Below, piece after piece: positions 37,797 to 45,784 of a stretch of 64,000 bases of DNA (position 1 is its first letter; each line of letters begins with the position of its first letter). Under the pieces are notes generated by a model that was not told the DNA's origin, searched no databases, and saw nothing but the letters and a program-made list of their open reading frames with translations. The stretch comes from Rubrivivax sp. (GTDB lineage: Bacteria; Pseudomonadota; Gammaproteobacteria; Burkholderiales; Burkholderiaceae_C): the NCBI GenBank assembly GCA_027491255.1, contig JAIXWM010000177.1, positions 20,203 through 84,202 of the forward strand, given 5' to 3'. The translations under genes and the position numbers were made by a program.

Positions 37797-37965
37797 CCAG
37801 CGGGCTGGGGTGACCCCCTCCGCTCATGCCCAAGGCAGGAGCCTTGGGCGCTCGCCAGGCACGAACAGTCCCCCGGACTGTTCGTGTCCGGGCTCGCTCC
37901 TCCGCCCTGGGCGGCGCCCAGGGCTCCCCCTTTACTTCGCTGCGGGGGTCACCCCCACCCGCTGG
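37797..37965. repeat. Inverted-repeat-bounded hairpin element 1
   Basis: Ends CCAGCGGGCTGGGGTGACCC (37797-37816) and GGGTCACCCCCACCCGCTGG (37946-37965) are near-perfect inverted copies. Inside are an 11-bp stem with CCC loop (37861-37885, ACGAACAGTCC/GGACTGTTCGT) and a 9-bp stem (37904-37924). No coding capacity recognised. It occupies the 447-bp gap between the amidohydrolase and the permease genes, together with element 2. Confidence 0.7.
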
Positions 37966-38007
37966 CAAGCTGCGCAAATGAAACGCCTGCGAAACAAGGC
38001 AAGCGCT

Positions 38008-38114
38008 GCCCGATGGGGCGCGGCGCCGTCCGTAGCGAAGTAAAGGAGGAGCCGGCGGCCGCCAGGCCGACGGCGGGGGACATGAGCGAAGGACGGCGCC
38101 GTGCTCCATCGGGC
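38008..38114. repeat. Inverted-repeat-bounded hairpin element 2
   Basis: Arms at 38008-38031 and 38091-38114 match in 22 of 24 positions as inverted repeats (GCCCGATGG.GC.CGGCGCCG...). The interior has a further GGCGGCC/GGCC-rich stem. A 12-bp inverted repeat (CTTTACTTCGCT at 37930-37941, AGCGAAGTAAAG at 38034-38045) links it to element 1. Confidence 0.7.
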
Positions 38115-38164
38115 CAACCACAGAGCAGGCAAGCGAACAGAAAAGACCCCCCAGCCTCCCCACC

Positions 38165-39037
38165 TCACACCTCCCGCCGCATTTCGCTCTCGTGCCAGTG
38201 CCCGAGCAGCAGCTTGGCCAGCGCGGCGAAGACGATGAAGATCACGATGCCCAGCAGCGACACCAGCAGCAATGCCGCGAACATCATCGGGATCTCGGTG
38301 CGGAAGCTCGACTCCAGGATGCGCGAGGCCAGCCCCGTCTCGCGGCCGGCGGCGCCAGCGGTGAACTCGGCCACCACCGCGCCGATCAGGCTCAGGCCGC
38401 CGGCGATCTTCAGGCCGCCCAGGAAGTAGGGCAAGGCACTCGGCACCAGCAGCAGACGGAAGCGCTGCCAGGGCGTGGCGCCGTAGAGCTGGTACAGGTC
38501 GCGCAGGTTGCTGTCGGCGCTCTTCAGCCCGATCACCGTGTTCGACAGGATGGGGAAGAAGGCCACGATCCAGGCGCAGATCAGCAGCGCCGATGTCGTG
38601 GAGTCGACATAGATCAGGATCAGCGGCGCGATCGCGACGATGGGTGTGACCTGCAACACCACCGCGATCGGGAAGAGAGCGATCTCGACCCACTTCGACA
38701 GCGCGAAGGCCATCGCGATCAGCACCCCGCCGACCACCGCTGCGCCGAGCGCCATCAACGTCAGCTTGACCGTGAACCACAGCGAAGGCGCGAGGTTGCC
38801 CCAGTTCTTGGCCAGCGTCTGCAGCACCAGGCTGGGCGCGGGCAGGATGTAGTGCGGGATCTCGTTGACGCGCACCAGCGCCTCCCAGCCCAGCAGCAGC
38901 AGCGAGACGATGAACAGCGGCAGGGCGATGCGGCCGACCGACTCCCGGCGCTGGGCACGTGCCAGCCGGTCGGCCGCCGGGTTGGGCTCGGCGGCTGCGG
39001 CTGCGGCAGCTTCGGCGGCGAGGGGCGAGGTGTTCAT
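38165..39037 (-). CDS. ABC transporter permease (SsuC/TauC/ThiX type)
   Basis: 290 residues with about six membrane segments beginning with IALPLFIVSLLLLGWEALV and ending with LLLVSLLGIVIFIVFAALAKLLLG. The EAA loop is present as LYQLYGATPWQRFRLLLVPSALPYFLGGLKIAGGLSLIGAVVAEF. Partner of the ATPase at 39120 (82-bp gap) and, by family, of the NMT1/THI5-like binding protein at 33761. Ala-rich N-terminal tail of about 35 residues is unusual but not diagnostic. Confidence 0.92.
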   Translation of the reverse strand: MNTSPLAAEAAAAAAAEPNPAADRLARAQRRESVGRIALPLFIVSLLLLGWEALVRVNEIPHYILPAPSLVLQTLAKNWGNLAPSLWFTVKLTLMALGAAVVGGVLIAMAFALSKWVEIALFPIAVVLQVTPIVAIAPLILIYVDSTTSALLICAWIVAFFPILSNTVIGLKSADSNLRDLYQLYGATPWQRFRLLLVPSALPYFLGGLKIAGGLSLIGAVVAEFTAGAAGRETGLASRILESSFRTEIPMMFAALLLVSLLGIVIFIVFAALAKLLLGHWHESEMRREV

Positions 39038-39119
39038 CGGCAGGGGTGAGGCAGCGGTGGGCCGGGGCGACGCAGTGGGGTGAAGGGCGGCAGACAGGCG
39101 GACCGTGCGCTCGGGCCCT

Positions 39120-39929
39120 TCAGTGGTCCACCGCCACGCCGTCCATCGTGCCGTGCAGCGCGCGCTGGACGGCCTTGACGTGCTCGTTGTAGCGCGTGGA
39201 CACCTGGAAGTCGCCGGCGCTGCGCGGGTAGGGCTCGTCGATGCAGATCTCGTCGATCACGCGCCCCGGGCGCGGCGCCATCACGACGATGCGGTTGGAC
39301 AGGTAGACCGATTCGTAGACGCTGTGCGTGACGAAGATGACGGTGAAGCGGTGCTCGCGCCAGATCGCGAGCAGGTCGTTGTTGAGCTTGCTGCGCGTCA
39401 TCTCGTCCAGCGCGGCGAAGGGCTCGTCCATCAGCAGCAGCCGCGGGTGGGTGACGAGCGCGCGGGCGATCGACACCCGCATCTTCATGCCGCCCGACAA
39501 CTCGCGCGGGTAGACGCCGGCGAACTTCGACAGCCCCACCATCGCCAGCGCCTCGCGCACCTTGGCCTCGGCGGCCTCGCGCGACAGGCCGGCCAGCCGC
39601 AGCGGCAGCCAGACGTTGTCGAGCACCGTGGCCCAGGGCATCAGCGTCGGCTCCTGGAACACGAAGCCCAGGTCGCGGTCGATCTTCGGGGCATCGCCAC
39701 CGCGGCGCTGGTGCCAGGTCAGCGTGCCTGCGGTCGGCGCCGTCAGGCCGGCCACCAGGCGCAGCGCCGTGCTCTTGCCGCAGCCCGAGGGCCCGAGGAA
39801 GCTGACGAAGTCGTGCGCGCCGATCGCCAGGCTCATGTCCTGCAGCGCCAGCGTGCCGTTGGCAAAGCGCTTGCTGACGCGGTCCAGCGTCACCAACGGC
39901 ACGGTGTCGGGGGCGGCGATGCTGCTCAT
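39120..39929 (-). CDS. ABC transporter ATP-binding protein (SsuB/TauB type)
   Basis: 269 residues. Walker A GPSGCGKST at 46-54, Q-loop FVFQEPTLMPW, signature LSGGMKMRVSIARAL, Walker B LLLMDEPFAALDE and the switch His in FVTHSVYESV: a complete importer ATPase. ATG at 39927-39929; the creatininase-family gene ends 4 bp upstream. It energises uptake with the permease at 38165. Confidence 0.95.
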   Translation of the reverse strand: MSSIAAPDTVPLVTLDRVSKRFANGTLALQDMSLAIGAHDFVSFLGPSGCGKSTALRLVAGLTAPTAGTLTWHQRRGGDAPKIDRDLGFVFQEPTLMPWATVLDNVWLPLRLAGLSREAAEAKVREALAMVGLSKFAGVYPRELSGGMKMRVSIARALVTHPRLLLMDEPFAALDEMTRSKLNNDLLAIWREHRFTVIFVTHSVYESVYLSNRIVVMAPRPGRVIDEICIDEPYPRSAGDFQVSTRYNEHVKAVQRALHGTMDGVAVDH

Positions 39930-39933
39930 CGGC

Positions 39934-40749
39934 TCAGCTCCAGGGCGGCCGGTTGTCCAGCAGCGCCAGGTCGTGCCGCTGCACCTCGCGCAGCAGCTCG
40001 ATGAAGCGGTCGCTGACGAAGTCGAGCACCGCACGGCCCTTGTCGGCCGTGGCCCGCGTGGCGTCACCGCAGGCGCCCTCGGGGTTCAGGTCCTGCGTCT
40101 GCCAGCCCAGCTTGCCGGTGGGCGTGATGCTGAGGAAGCGGTTCTCCTCGGCCAGGCGCTCGGTGAGCGAGCGGAAGTGGCGCGCATGCTGCATCTGCAC
40201 CGTCTGCGGCGCCAGCGCCAGCATGACCGAGGTCTCCAGATCACCGGCGTGGATGCCGTGGCGCAGTTCGTGCTCGGTGAACATGCCGGCCGGCAGGCCC
40301 AGCGTGTACCAGTTCGCCGCCACCACCATCATCGCGTGGCGCTCGCGCAGGTCGCGCGTGACGATGTCCATCACGTTCATCTGCCCGCCGTGGGCGTTGA
40401 AGAACACGAGCTTGCGCACCCCCGCGCGCGCCACGCTCGCGCCGATGTCCATCCACAGCGCCATCAGCGTCTGCGCCGACAGCGTCACCGTGCCCGGGTA
40501 CAGCGAGTGCTCGTTGCTCTTGCCGTAGGCCGTGGGCGGCAGGAAGAGCACCGGCAGGTCGTCGGGCAGCTTGGGCAGCGTGGCCGCGACCACACCCTCG
40601 ATCGTGGCGATGTCGGTGGAGATCGGCATGTGCGGGCCGTGCTGCTCCACCGCGCCCACCGGCAGCACCGCGATCAGATCGCCGCGCGGCAGGCGCGAGA
40701 ACTGCTCGCTCGTGTAGTCGATCCAGCGGCGGCTGTGCCAGAGGCTCAC
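39934..40749 (-). CDS. Creatininase-family amidohydrolase
   Basis: 271 residues from a GTG at 40747-40749 with GGGAG about 4 bases upstream. Metal-site motifs of the family are present: LPVGAVEQHGPHMPISTD with Glu, His and Asp ligands, YGKSNEHSLYPGTV, FFNAHGGQ with the late His, and HAGDLETS with Glu. Family members hydrolyse creatinine to creatine or open related amide rings, or remove a formyl group. As the first gene after the regulated promoter it is likely the key step for the cluster's substrate, but its identity is not known. Confidence 0.9.
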   Translation of the reverse strand: MSLWHSRRWIDYTSEQFSRLPRGDLIAVLPVGAVEQHGPHMPISTDIATIEGVVAATLPKLPDDLPVLFLPPTAYGKSNEHSLYPGTVTLSAQTLMALWMDIGASVARAGVRKLVFFNAHGGQMNVMDIVTRDLRERHAMMVVAANWYTLGLPAGMFTEHELRHGIHAGDLETSVMLALAPQTVQMQHARHFRSLTERLAEENRFLSITPTGKLGWQTQDLNPEGACGDATRATADKGRAVLDFVSDRFIELLREVQRHDLALLDNRPPWS

Positions 40750-40806
40750 GGAGGCTCCCAGGGTGGATGCGGATTGGCTTCGATCAGAATGAGACGCTAC
40801 CGGATC

Positions 40807-40822
40807 CTGACCGATTGGTCAG
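40807..40822. promoter_or_regulatory. RutR-like operator 1
   Basis: CTGACCGATTGGTCAG, close to the E. coli RutR consensus TTGACCAnnTGGTCAA. It overlaps the -10 region of the promoter that drives the creatininase-led operon. The TetR protein encoded at 31931 is the natural candidate to bind it. Confidence 0.7.
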
Positions 40823-40847
40823 TATCGAAAACACCTATGGCTGTCAA
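40819..40847 (-). promoter_or_regulatory. Promoter of the 40749-31931 operon
   Basis: Minus strand: perfect -35 TTGACA (40842-40847); 17 bases downstream TACTGA (40819-40824), or GATACT at 15 bases. The operator 40807-40822 covers the -10 and start point, which predicts repression by steric block. Confidence 0.65.
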
Positions 40848-40893
40848 ATACTGCGTGTCGCGTGGAATAACCCTTGTGGCGCACAGGACTTTT

Positions 40894-40909
40894 CTGACCA
40901 GTCGATCAG
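40894..40909. promoter_or_regulatory. RutR-like operator 2 (mirror orientation)
   Basis: CTGACCAGTCGATCAG, a weaker version of operator 1. With flanks, 40801-40822 and 40894-40915 form an inverted repeat matching in 20 of 22 positions, so the two sites face each other across the promoter and 70 bp of leader. It may serve DNA looping or the selO side. No gene lies in 40750-41101 apart from these signals. Confidence 0.6.
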
Positions 40910-41101
40910 GATCCGGCCACCCAAGGGCGCCGCAGCGCACCACGCTGTGCCGCTGGGTCCCGCGCGCCTGGCCATCACCCCGCGCATGTACCGGCGGCCC
41001 GGGTGGCCCCGGCGCTTTGCCAGCACATGACGCACACTTGCAAGCGTCGTGCCGGGCTCCGTCAGGCCGACCTGCACCGCCGACTGCGCCTCCTTCTCAT
41101 C

Positions 41102-42688
41102 ATGACGCCCACCGCCGCCTTCCGCTTCGACAACAGCTACGCGCGCGAACTTCCTGGCTGCTACGCGGCCGGCCGGCCGGCACCCGCACCCGAGCCCCGG
41201 CTGCTGTTCCTGAACCGGACGCTGGCGCAGGCCCTCGGGCTGGATGACGACGCGCTCGACGGCCCGGCCGGCGCGGCCCTGTTCGCCGGCAATGCCCTGC
41301 CCGAGGGGGCGCAGCCCATCGCCCAGGCCTATGCCGGGCATCAGTTCGGCGGCTTCTCGCCCCAGCTCGGCGACGGGCGGGCGCTGCTGATCGGCGAGGT
41401 CATCGACCGCCAGGGACAGCGTCACGACATCGCCTTCAAAGGCTCCGGGCGCACGGCCTACTCGCGCGGCGGCGACGGCAAGGCCGCCGTCGGGCCGATG
41501 CTGCGCGAAGTTCTCATCGGCGAGGCCATGCACGCGCTGGGCATCCCGACGACGCGCGCGCTCGCCGTCGCAGCCACCGGCGAGCAGGTCTGGCGCGAAC
41601 GCGCCCTGCCCGGCGCCGTGCTGACCCGGGTGGCCTCGAGCCACCTGCGCGTGGGCACCTTCCAGTACTTCGCCGCGCGCGACGACACCGAGCGCCTGCA
41701 GCGCCTGCTCGACTACGCGATCGCGCGCCACGACCCGGCGCTGGCCGATGCGCCGCAGCCCGCGCTGGCGCTGCTGCAGGCGGTGGCGGGGCGCCAGGCG
41801 CGGCTGGTGGCGCAATGGATGAACGTCGGCTTCATCCACGGCGTGATGAACACCGACAACATGACGATCTCGGGCGAGACCATCGACTACGGCCCCTGCG
41901 CCTTCATGGAAGCCTACGACCCCGAGACGGTCTTCAGCTCGATCGACCACCAGGGCCGCTACGCCTATGGCAACCAGCCGCGCATCGCGCAGTGGAACCT
42001 CGCGCGCCTGGCCGAGGCCCTGCTGCCGCTGATCCTGCCGCAGGACCATGCCGACGACGAGGCGGCGGTCGAGCGCGCGGTGGCCGACGCGACCGCGGTC
42101 ATCGAGTCCTACCCGCGGCTGTTCGACACCGCGCTGCGCGCCGGCCAGCGTGCCAAGCTCGGCCTGCGGGCGCTCCCGGTCGTGACCGGCGAGGACCCCG
42201 CGGCCACCCTGGCCGACGACTGGCTCGCGCTGCTGCACCGGCACCAGGTAGACCACACACTCGGCTGGCGCCACCTGGCCGACGCCGCCGCGGGCGACGA
42301 GACACCGGTGCGCGCGCTGTTCTCCGACCCCGCCGCGCTGCAGCCGTGGCTCGTGCGCTGGCGCGCCCTGTGCGCCGCCGACGACACCGCGATCACCTCG
42401 GGCGGCGGCGCATCATCCACGCCAGCCACCCCTGCGGCTGGCGAGCAAGCCTCGCCAGCGCACGCCCGCGCCGAGGCCATGCGCGCCGTCAACCCCTGGA
42501 TCATCCCGCGCAACCACCGCGTCGAGGAGGCGCTCGCCGCCGCCAGCGAGCACGGCGACCTCGGCCCCTTCGAGCGCCTGCTGGCCGCACTGCGCCAACC
42601 CTGGACCACCGACCCCGCGCTCGCACGCTACGCCGAACCCGCGCCGAGGGAGCTGACCGAGCGCTACCGGACCTTCTGCGGCACCTGA
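41102..42688 (+). CDS. selO: Protein adenylyltransferase SelO (YdiU family)
   Basis: 528 residues. SelO motifs: FDNSYARELP at the N-terminus, YAGHQFGGFSPQLGDGRA, FKGSGRTAYSRGGDGKAAVGPMLRE with the nucleotide-binding Lys/Arg set, VGFIHGVMNTDNM, IDYGPCAFME with the metal-binding Asp, and NPWIIPRNHRVEEAL near the C-terminus. The pseudokinase fold transfers AMP to Ser/Thr/Tyr of redox proteins. Bacterial homologues often lack the C-terminal selenocysteine; here the protein ends TFCGT with a plain Cys near its C-terminus. Divergent from the creatininase-led operon. Confidence 0.95.
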   Translation: MTPTAAFRFDNSYARELPGCYAAGRPAPAPEPRLLFLNRTLAQALGLDDDALDGPAGAALFAGNALPEGAQPIAQAYAGHQFGGFSPQLGDGRALLIGEVIDRQGQRHDIAFKGSGRTAYSRGGDGKAAVGPMLREVLIGEAMHALGIPTTRALAVAATGEQVWRERALPGAVLTRVASSHLRVGTFQYFAARDDTERLQRLLDYAIARHDPALADAPQPALALLQAVAGRQARLVAQWMNVGFIHGVMNTDNMTISGETIDYGPCAFMEAYDPETVFSSIDHQGRYAYGNQPRIAQWNLARLAEALLPLILPQDHADDEAAVERAVADATAVIESYPRLFDTALRAGQRAKLGLRALPVVTGEDPAATLADDWLALLHRHQVDHTLGWRHLADAAAGDETPVRALFSDPAALQPWLVRWRALCAADDTAITSGGGASSTPATPAAGEQASPAHARAEAMRAVNPWIIPRNHRVEEALAAASEHGDLGPFERLLAALRQPWTTDPALARYAEPAPRELTERYRTFCGT

Positions 42689-42907
42689 GCGCCCCAGGGC
42701 GAGGCTGCGAACAGCCCGCCCCCTTCACAGAGCAAGGGACCTTGGGGCGGCCTGACGCGGCGGCCGACGACAAGCAGGCAAGGACCTGTGGTGCAGGCCC
42801 GGGCTCCTGGCAAATCCCGATGGATCCGACGGTCCGGCTGGTCGGAAACTGCGCGGCACCCAGCCCGCTTCGGGGTCCAGGCCAGCGATGCAGAGGTGAT
42901 CGAAACC

Positions 42908-44017
42908 ATGTCCACCGACATCAAAGGTTGCGGCAGTCTCCGGCGCTGCCCGAGTCGCCGCAGGCTCGGCCAGGCCTGCGTGATCGCGGCCATCCTGTCC
43001 TTCGGAACTGGCCTGTGGGCGAAGGATCACCCGGTTTCCGACACCGGACCCGGGGCCCGCGCGGTATGGATCGCCCAGGCCCCGTTGACGAACGCCGCGG
43101 CCGGCAACCCGACCAATCCCGTCGAGCCCCTGTCCAACGGCATCGTCTTCTCGATGACCTCGCTGGAGCTCAGGAACCTGCTGGGCGACCCGGGGCGCCG
43201 GGCCGGATTTCCCTCCTGTGCATTGGATTTCGGTACCTTCGTCGCCGACACCTGCTACAGCCCGCAGGGGCGCATCACCCGGCTTGATCTGCGCCGCCCC
43301 GGGGTCCAACTTCGCAGCGGCCTGGGCGTGGGCAGCACCCAGGCGGAAGTCGTGCGCGTGCTCGGCCAATCCCTTGGCGCCCAGGTCGGGGCTTACAAGA
43401 TCGAGGTCAGCTATGACGCCGGGCGCGTCTCGCAGATCCGGGTCGATCACGATCCCGCGCGCGCAGGTGTGCCACCACCACCGGCGCCGGGGCGGGCCCC
43501 GGCGGCTGCAATGGGGGCGGCGGCTGCGGGGGCCATCGACCCAGTCCAACCCCTCTCCAACGGCCTTGTCTTCTCGATGACATCGCTGGACGTGAAGAAC
43601 CGCCTGGGCGACCCTGGCCGCAAGGCGGGCTACCCCGCCTGCGTGATGGACTTCGGCGCCTTCGTCGCCGAAACCTGCTACAGCGCCCAGGACCGCATCA
43701 CGCGTCTGTATCTGCGCCGTGCCGGGGTACAGCTCAACAACGGGCTGGGCGTGGGCAGCAGTCAGGCCGATGTCGCGCGGATCCTGGGGCAGCCTTTCGG
43801 CGCCCAGATCGGTCCGTACAAGATCGAGGTCAGCTACGACCGTGGGGTGGTGACGCAGATCAAGGTCGATCATGAGCCGGGCGCCGGGGCTGCCGCCGAC
43901 GCTGGCACGACAGCCGCCGACCAGGCGCGCAACAACCATTACATGAACCAGATGCAGATGCAGAACCGGCTCGACCAGAACGGGACGTTCGGCCACAACC
44001 CGGCACGCAGCCCCTGA
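42908..44017 (+). CDS. Secreted protein with internally duplicated domain, function unknown
   Basis: 369 residues from the ATG at 42908 with GAGGTG 9 bases upstream. A hydrophobic export segment (ACVIAAILSFGTGLWA) precedes two copies of a domain of about 105 residues (roughly 70-180 and 208-318). Shared pattern: PLSNG.VFSMTSL..(K/R)N.LGDPGR.AG.P.C..DFG.FVA.TCYS.Q.RITRL.LRR.GVQL..GLGVGS.QA.V.R.LGQ..GAQ.G.YKIEVSYD.G.V.QI.VDH.P, separated by a Pro/Ala linker. Two conserved Cys per copy could form a disulfide. The C-terminal tail is Met/Gln/Asn-rich. I do not recognise the domain. Confidence 0.8.
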   Translation: MSTDIKGCGSLRRCPSRRRLGQACVIAAILSFGTGLWAKDHPVSDTGPGARAVWIAQAPLTNAAAGNPTNPVEPLSNGIVFSMTSLELRNLLGDPGRRAGFPSCALDFGTFVADTCYSPQGRITRLDLRRPGVQLRSGLGVGSTQAEVVRVLGQSLGAQVGAYKIEVSYDAGRVSQIRVDHDPARAGVPPPPAPGRAPAAAMGAAAAGAIDPVQPLSNGLVFSMTSLDVKNRLGDPGRKAGYPACVMDFGAFVAETCYSAQDRITRLYLRRAGVQLNNGLGVGSSQADVARILGQPFGAQIGPYKIEVSYDRGVVTQIKVDHEPGAGAAADAGTTAADQARNNHYMNQMQMQNRLDQNGTFGHNPARSP

Positions 44018-44080
44018 AGGCATCGCCTTCGCCACGCAGCCGGCGCCGTAGCCGCTGACGGGCGCGAAGCCCGCCTGCGC

Positions 44081-45784
44081 TCAGCCTCCCCCCGCCTCGC
44101 CCCAGCCCCCACCGCCCGGCAGGTCCACGCGCAACCGCCCGCCGGGCGGCACGGCGATCGTGCCTTTGCCCTCGTAGACGCTGCTCACGCCGTCGGCCGT
44201 CTCGACCTCCACGCGCCCGGGCGCGCCGGGGGCGCCGCCTTGGCGGCCACGTGCCGGGTTGGCGCGGCGGTCGAAGGTGGCGGCCGAGCAGGCGAAGGGG
44301 GCGCCGTCGCGCGCGCCGACGACGATGCGCTGCGCGCGCCCGCCGTGCCAGCGCCCGGCGCCGCCCGAGCCGTCCAGGTATTCCTTGTGCCAGAACACCA
44401 GCGGCGCCTGCGCCTCGGTCACCTCCACCGGGATGCCGCCCACGCCGCTGGGGAAGGCCGTGGTCGACAGGCCATCCTTGGTCGGCCGCGCGCCGGTGCC
44501 GCCCAGGCCGACGGCCATGACGTTGAAGGGCGCGCCCTCGCGGGCGTCACGGTTCATCGCCAGCACCCAGATGCTGCCGGCCGACTCCGCCGGCACGCGG
44601 CCGCCGAGTGCCTGCTCCAGGCAGCCGAACATCAGGTCGGGCAGCATCTGGCCGACGACGTGGCGCGCCGTCACCGGCGCCGGGCGCAGCGGGTGGACGA
44701 CGCTGCCTTCGGGCGCGGCGATCTCGAAGCAGGCCAGCGAGCCGGCGTTGTTGGGCACGTCAGGCGCGATCAGGCACTTCAGGCCGAAGACCGAGTAGGC
44801 GTCGGTGTAGCACTTGGGCGAGTTGATGCCGCGGCCCGAGGCCGGGGAGGAGCCGGCGTAGTCCACCGTCAGGTGCCCGCCGACCACGCGCAGCTCGGCC
44901 TGCAGGTGCAGCGGCTCGTCGTAGCCGTCCAGCGTCATCGTCGCGCGCCAGCAGCCTTCGGGCAGGCGCGCGATCGCTGCGCGCGCGGCGCGCTCGGACT
45001 GGTCGAGGATGTGCGCCGCCAGCGCATCGATGTCCTGCAGAGCGAACTCGTCCATCAGCCCGAGCAGGCGGCGCGCGCCGACCTCGTTGCAGCTGACCAG
45101 CGACAGGATGTCGCCGCGCGCCTCGACCGGGTTGCGCGAATTGGCCTGCACGATGGCCAGCAGGTCCTCGTTCAGCACCCCGGCGCGCTTGAGATGCAGG
45201 TGCGGAATGCAGGTGCCCTCCTCGTAGACCGAGCGCGCCTGGGCCGAGAAGCCGATGCCGCCGACGTCGATGGTGTGGCAGGTCGAGGCGAACAGCGCCA
45301 CCGGCCGGCCGGTGCGGAAGACGGGGGTGACGACGACGTAGTCGAACAGGTGGCCGGTGCCCAGCCAGGGGTCGTTCGTGACCAGCACGTCGCCTTCGCG
45401 CAGGCTCGCCAGCGGGTAGCGGTCCAGGAAGTGGCGCACCGCCACCGCCATCGTGTTGACGTGGCCAGGCGTGCCCGTGACGGCCTGGGCTAGCATGCGC
45501 CCGGCCGTGTCGTAGACCCCGGCCGAGAGGTCGCCCGCCTCGCGCGCGACCGACCCGAAGGCCGTGCGCAGCAGCGCCTGCGCCTGCTCCTCGACCACCG
45601 AGACGAGTCGGTTCCACATCACCTGGGTGCGGATGGCGCCGAGCATGGACGGCGCTGAGGGCTCGAGGGGCTCTGGCGGGGCAGCCTGGCTCCCGCGAGC
45701 AGGGTTGCGCGGGTCGGGCGCGCTGTCCCCGCCCCGCCTGGTGGGGGCGCGAAGGGCCTCCGCTGACTCCAGCCTGTCCTTCAT
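44081..45784 (-). CDS. hyuB: Hydantoinase B/oxoprolinase subunit B family protein
   Basis: 567 residues. After a Pro-rich N-terminal extension of about 45 residues: RLVSVVEEQAQALLRTAFGSVAREAGDLSAGVYD, VTNDPWLGTGHLFDYVVVTP, GSSPASGRGINSPK and GGGGWGEAGGG at the very C-terminus, all HyuB features. With HyuA it forms the ATP-dependent hydantoinase/5-oxoprolinase type complex that opens cyclic amides. ATG overlaps the hyuA stop by 4 bp. Confidence 0.93.
   Translation of the reverse strand: MKDRLESAEALRAPTRRGGDSAPDPRNPARGSQAAPPEPLEPSAPSMLGAIRTQVMWNRLVSVVEEQAQALLRTAFGSVAREAGDLSAGVYDTAGRMLAQAVTGTPGHVNTMAVAVRHFLDRYPLASLREGDVLVTNDPWLGTGHLFDYVVVTPVFRTGRPVALFASTCHTIDVGGIGFSAQARSVYEEGTCIPHLHLKRAGVLNEDLLAIVQANSRNPVEARGDILSLVSCNEVGARRLLGLMDEFALQDIDALAAHILDQSERAARAAIARLPEGCWRATMTLDGYDEPLHLQAELRVVGGHLTVDYAGSSPASGRGINSPKCYTDAYSVFGLKCLIAPDVPNNAGSLACFEIAAPEGSVVHPLRPAPVTARHVVGQMLPDLMFGCLEQALGGRVPAESAGSIWVLAMNRDAREGAPFNVMAVGLGGTGARPTKDGLSTTAFPSGVGGIPVEVTEAQAPLVFWHKEYLDGSGGAGRWHGGRAQRIVVGARDGAPFACSAATFDRRANPARGRQGGAPGAPGRVEVETADGVSSVYEGKGTIAVPPGGRLRVDLPGGGGWGEAGGG

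Noticed and set aside
31931..40749. Assignment of the cluster as a creatinine or Rut pathway
   Set aside because: Creatinase, sarcosine oxidase and carbamoylsarcosine hydrolase genes are missing, and none of RutA-F is present; only the regulator and operator resemble Rut.
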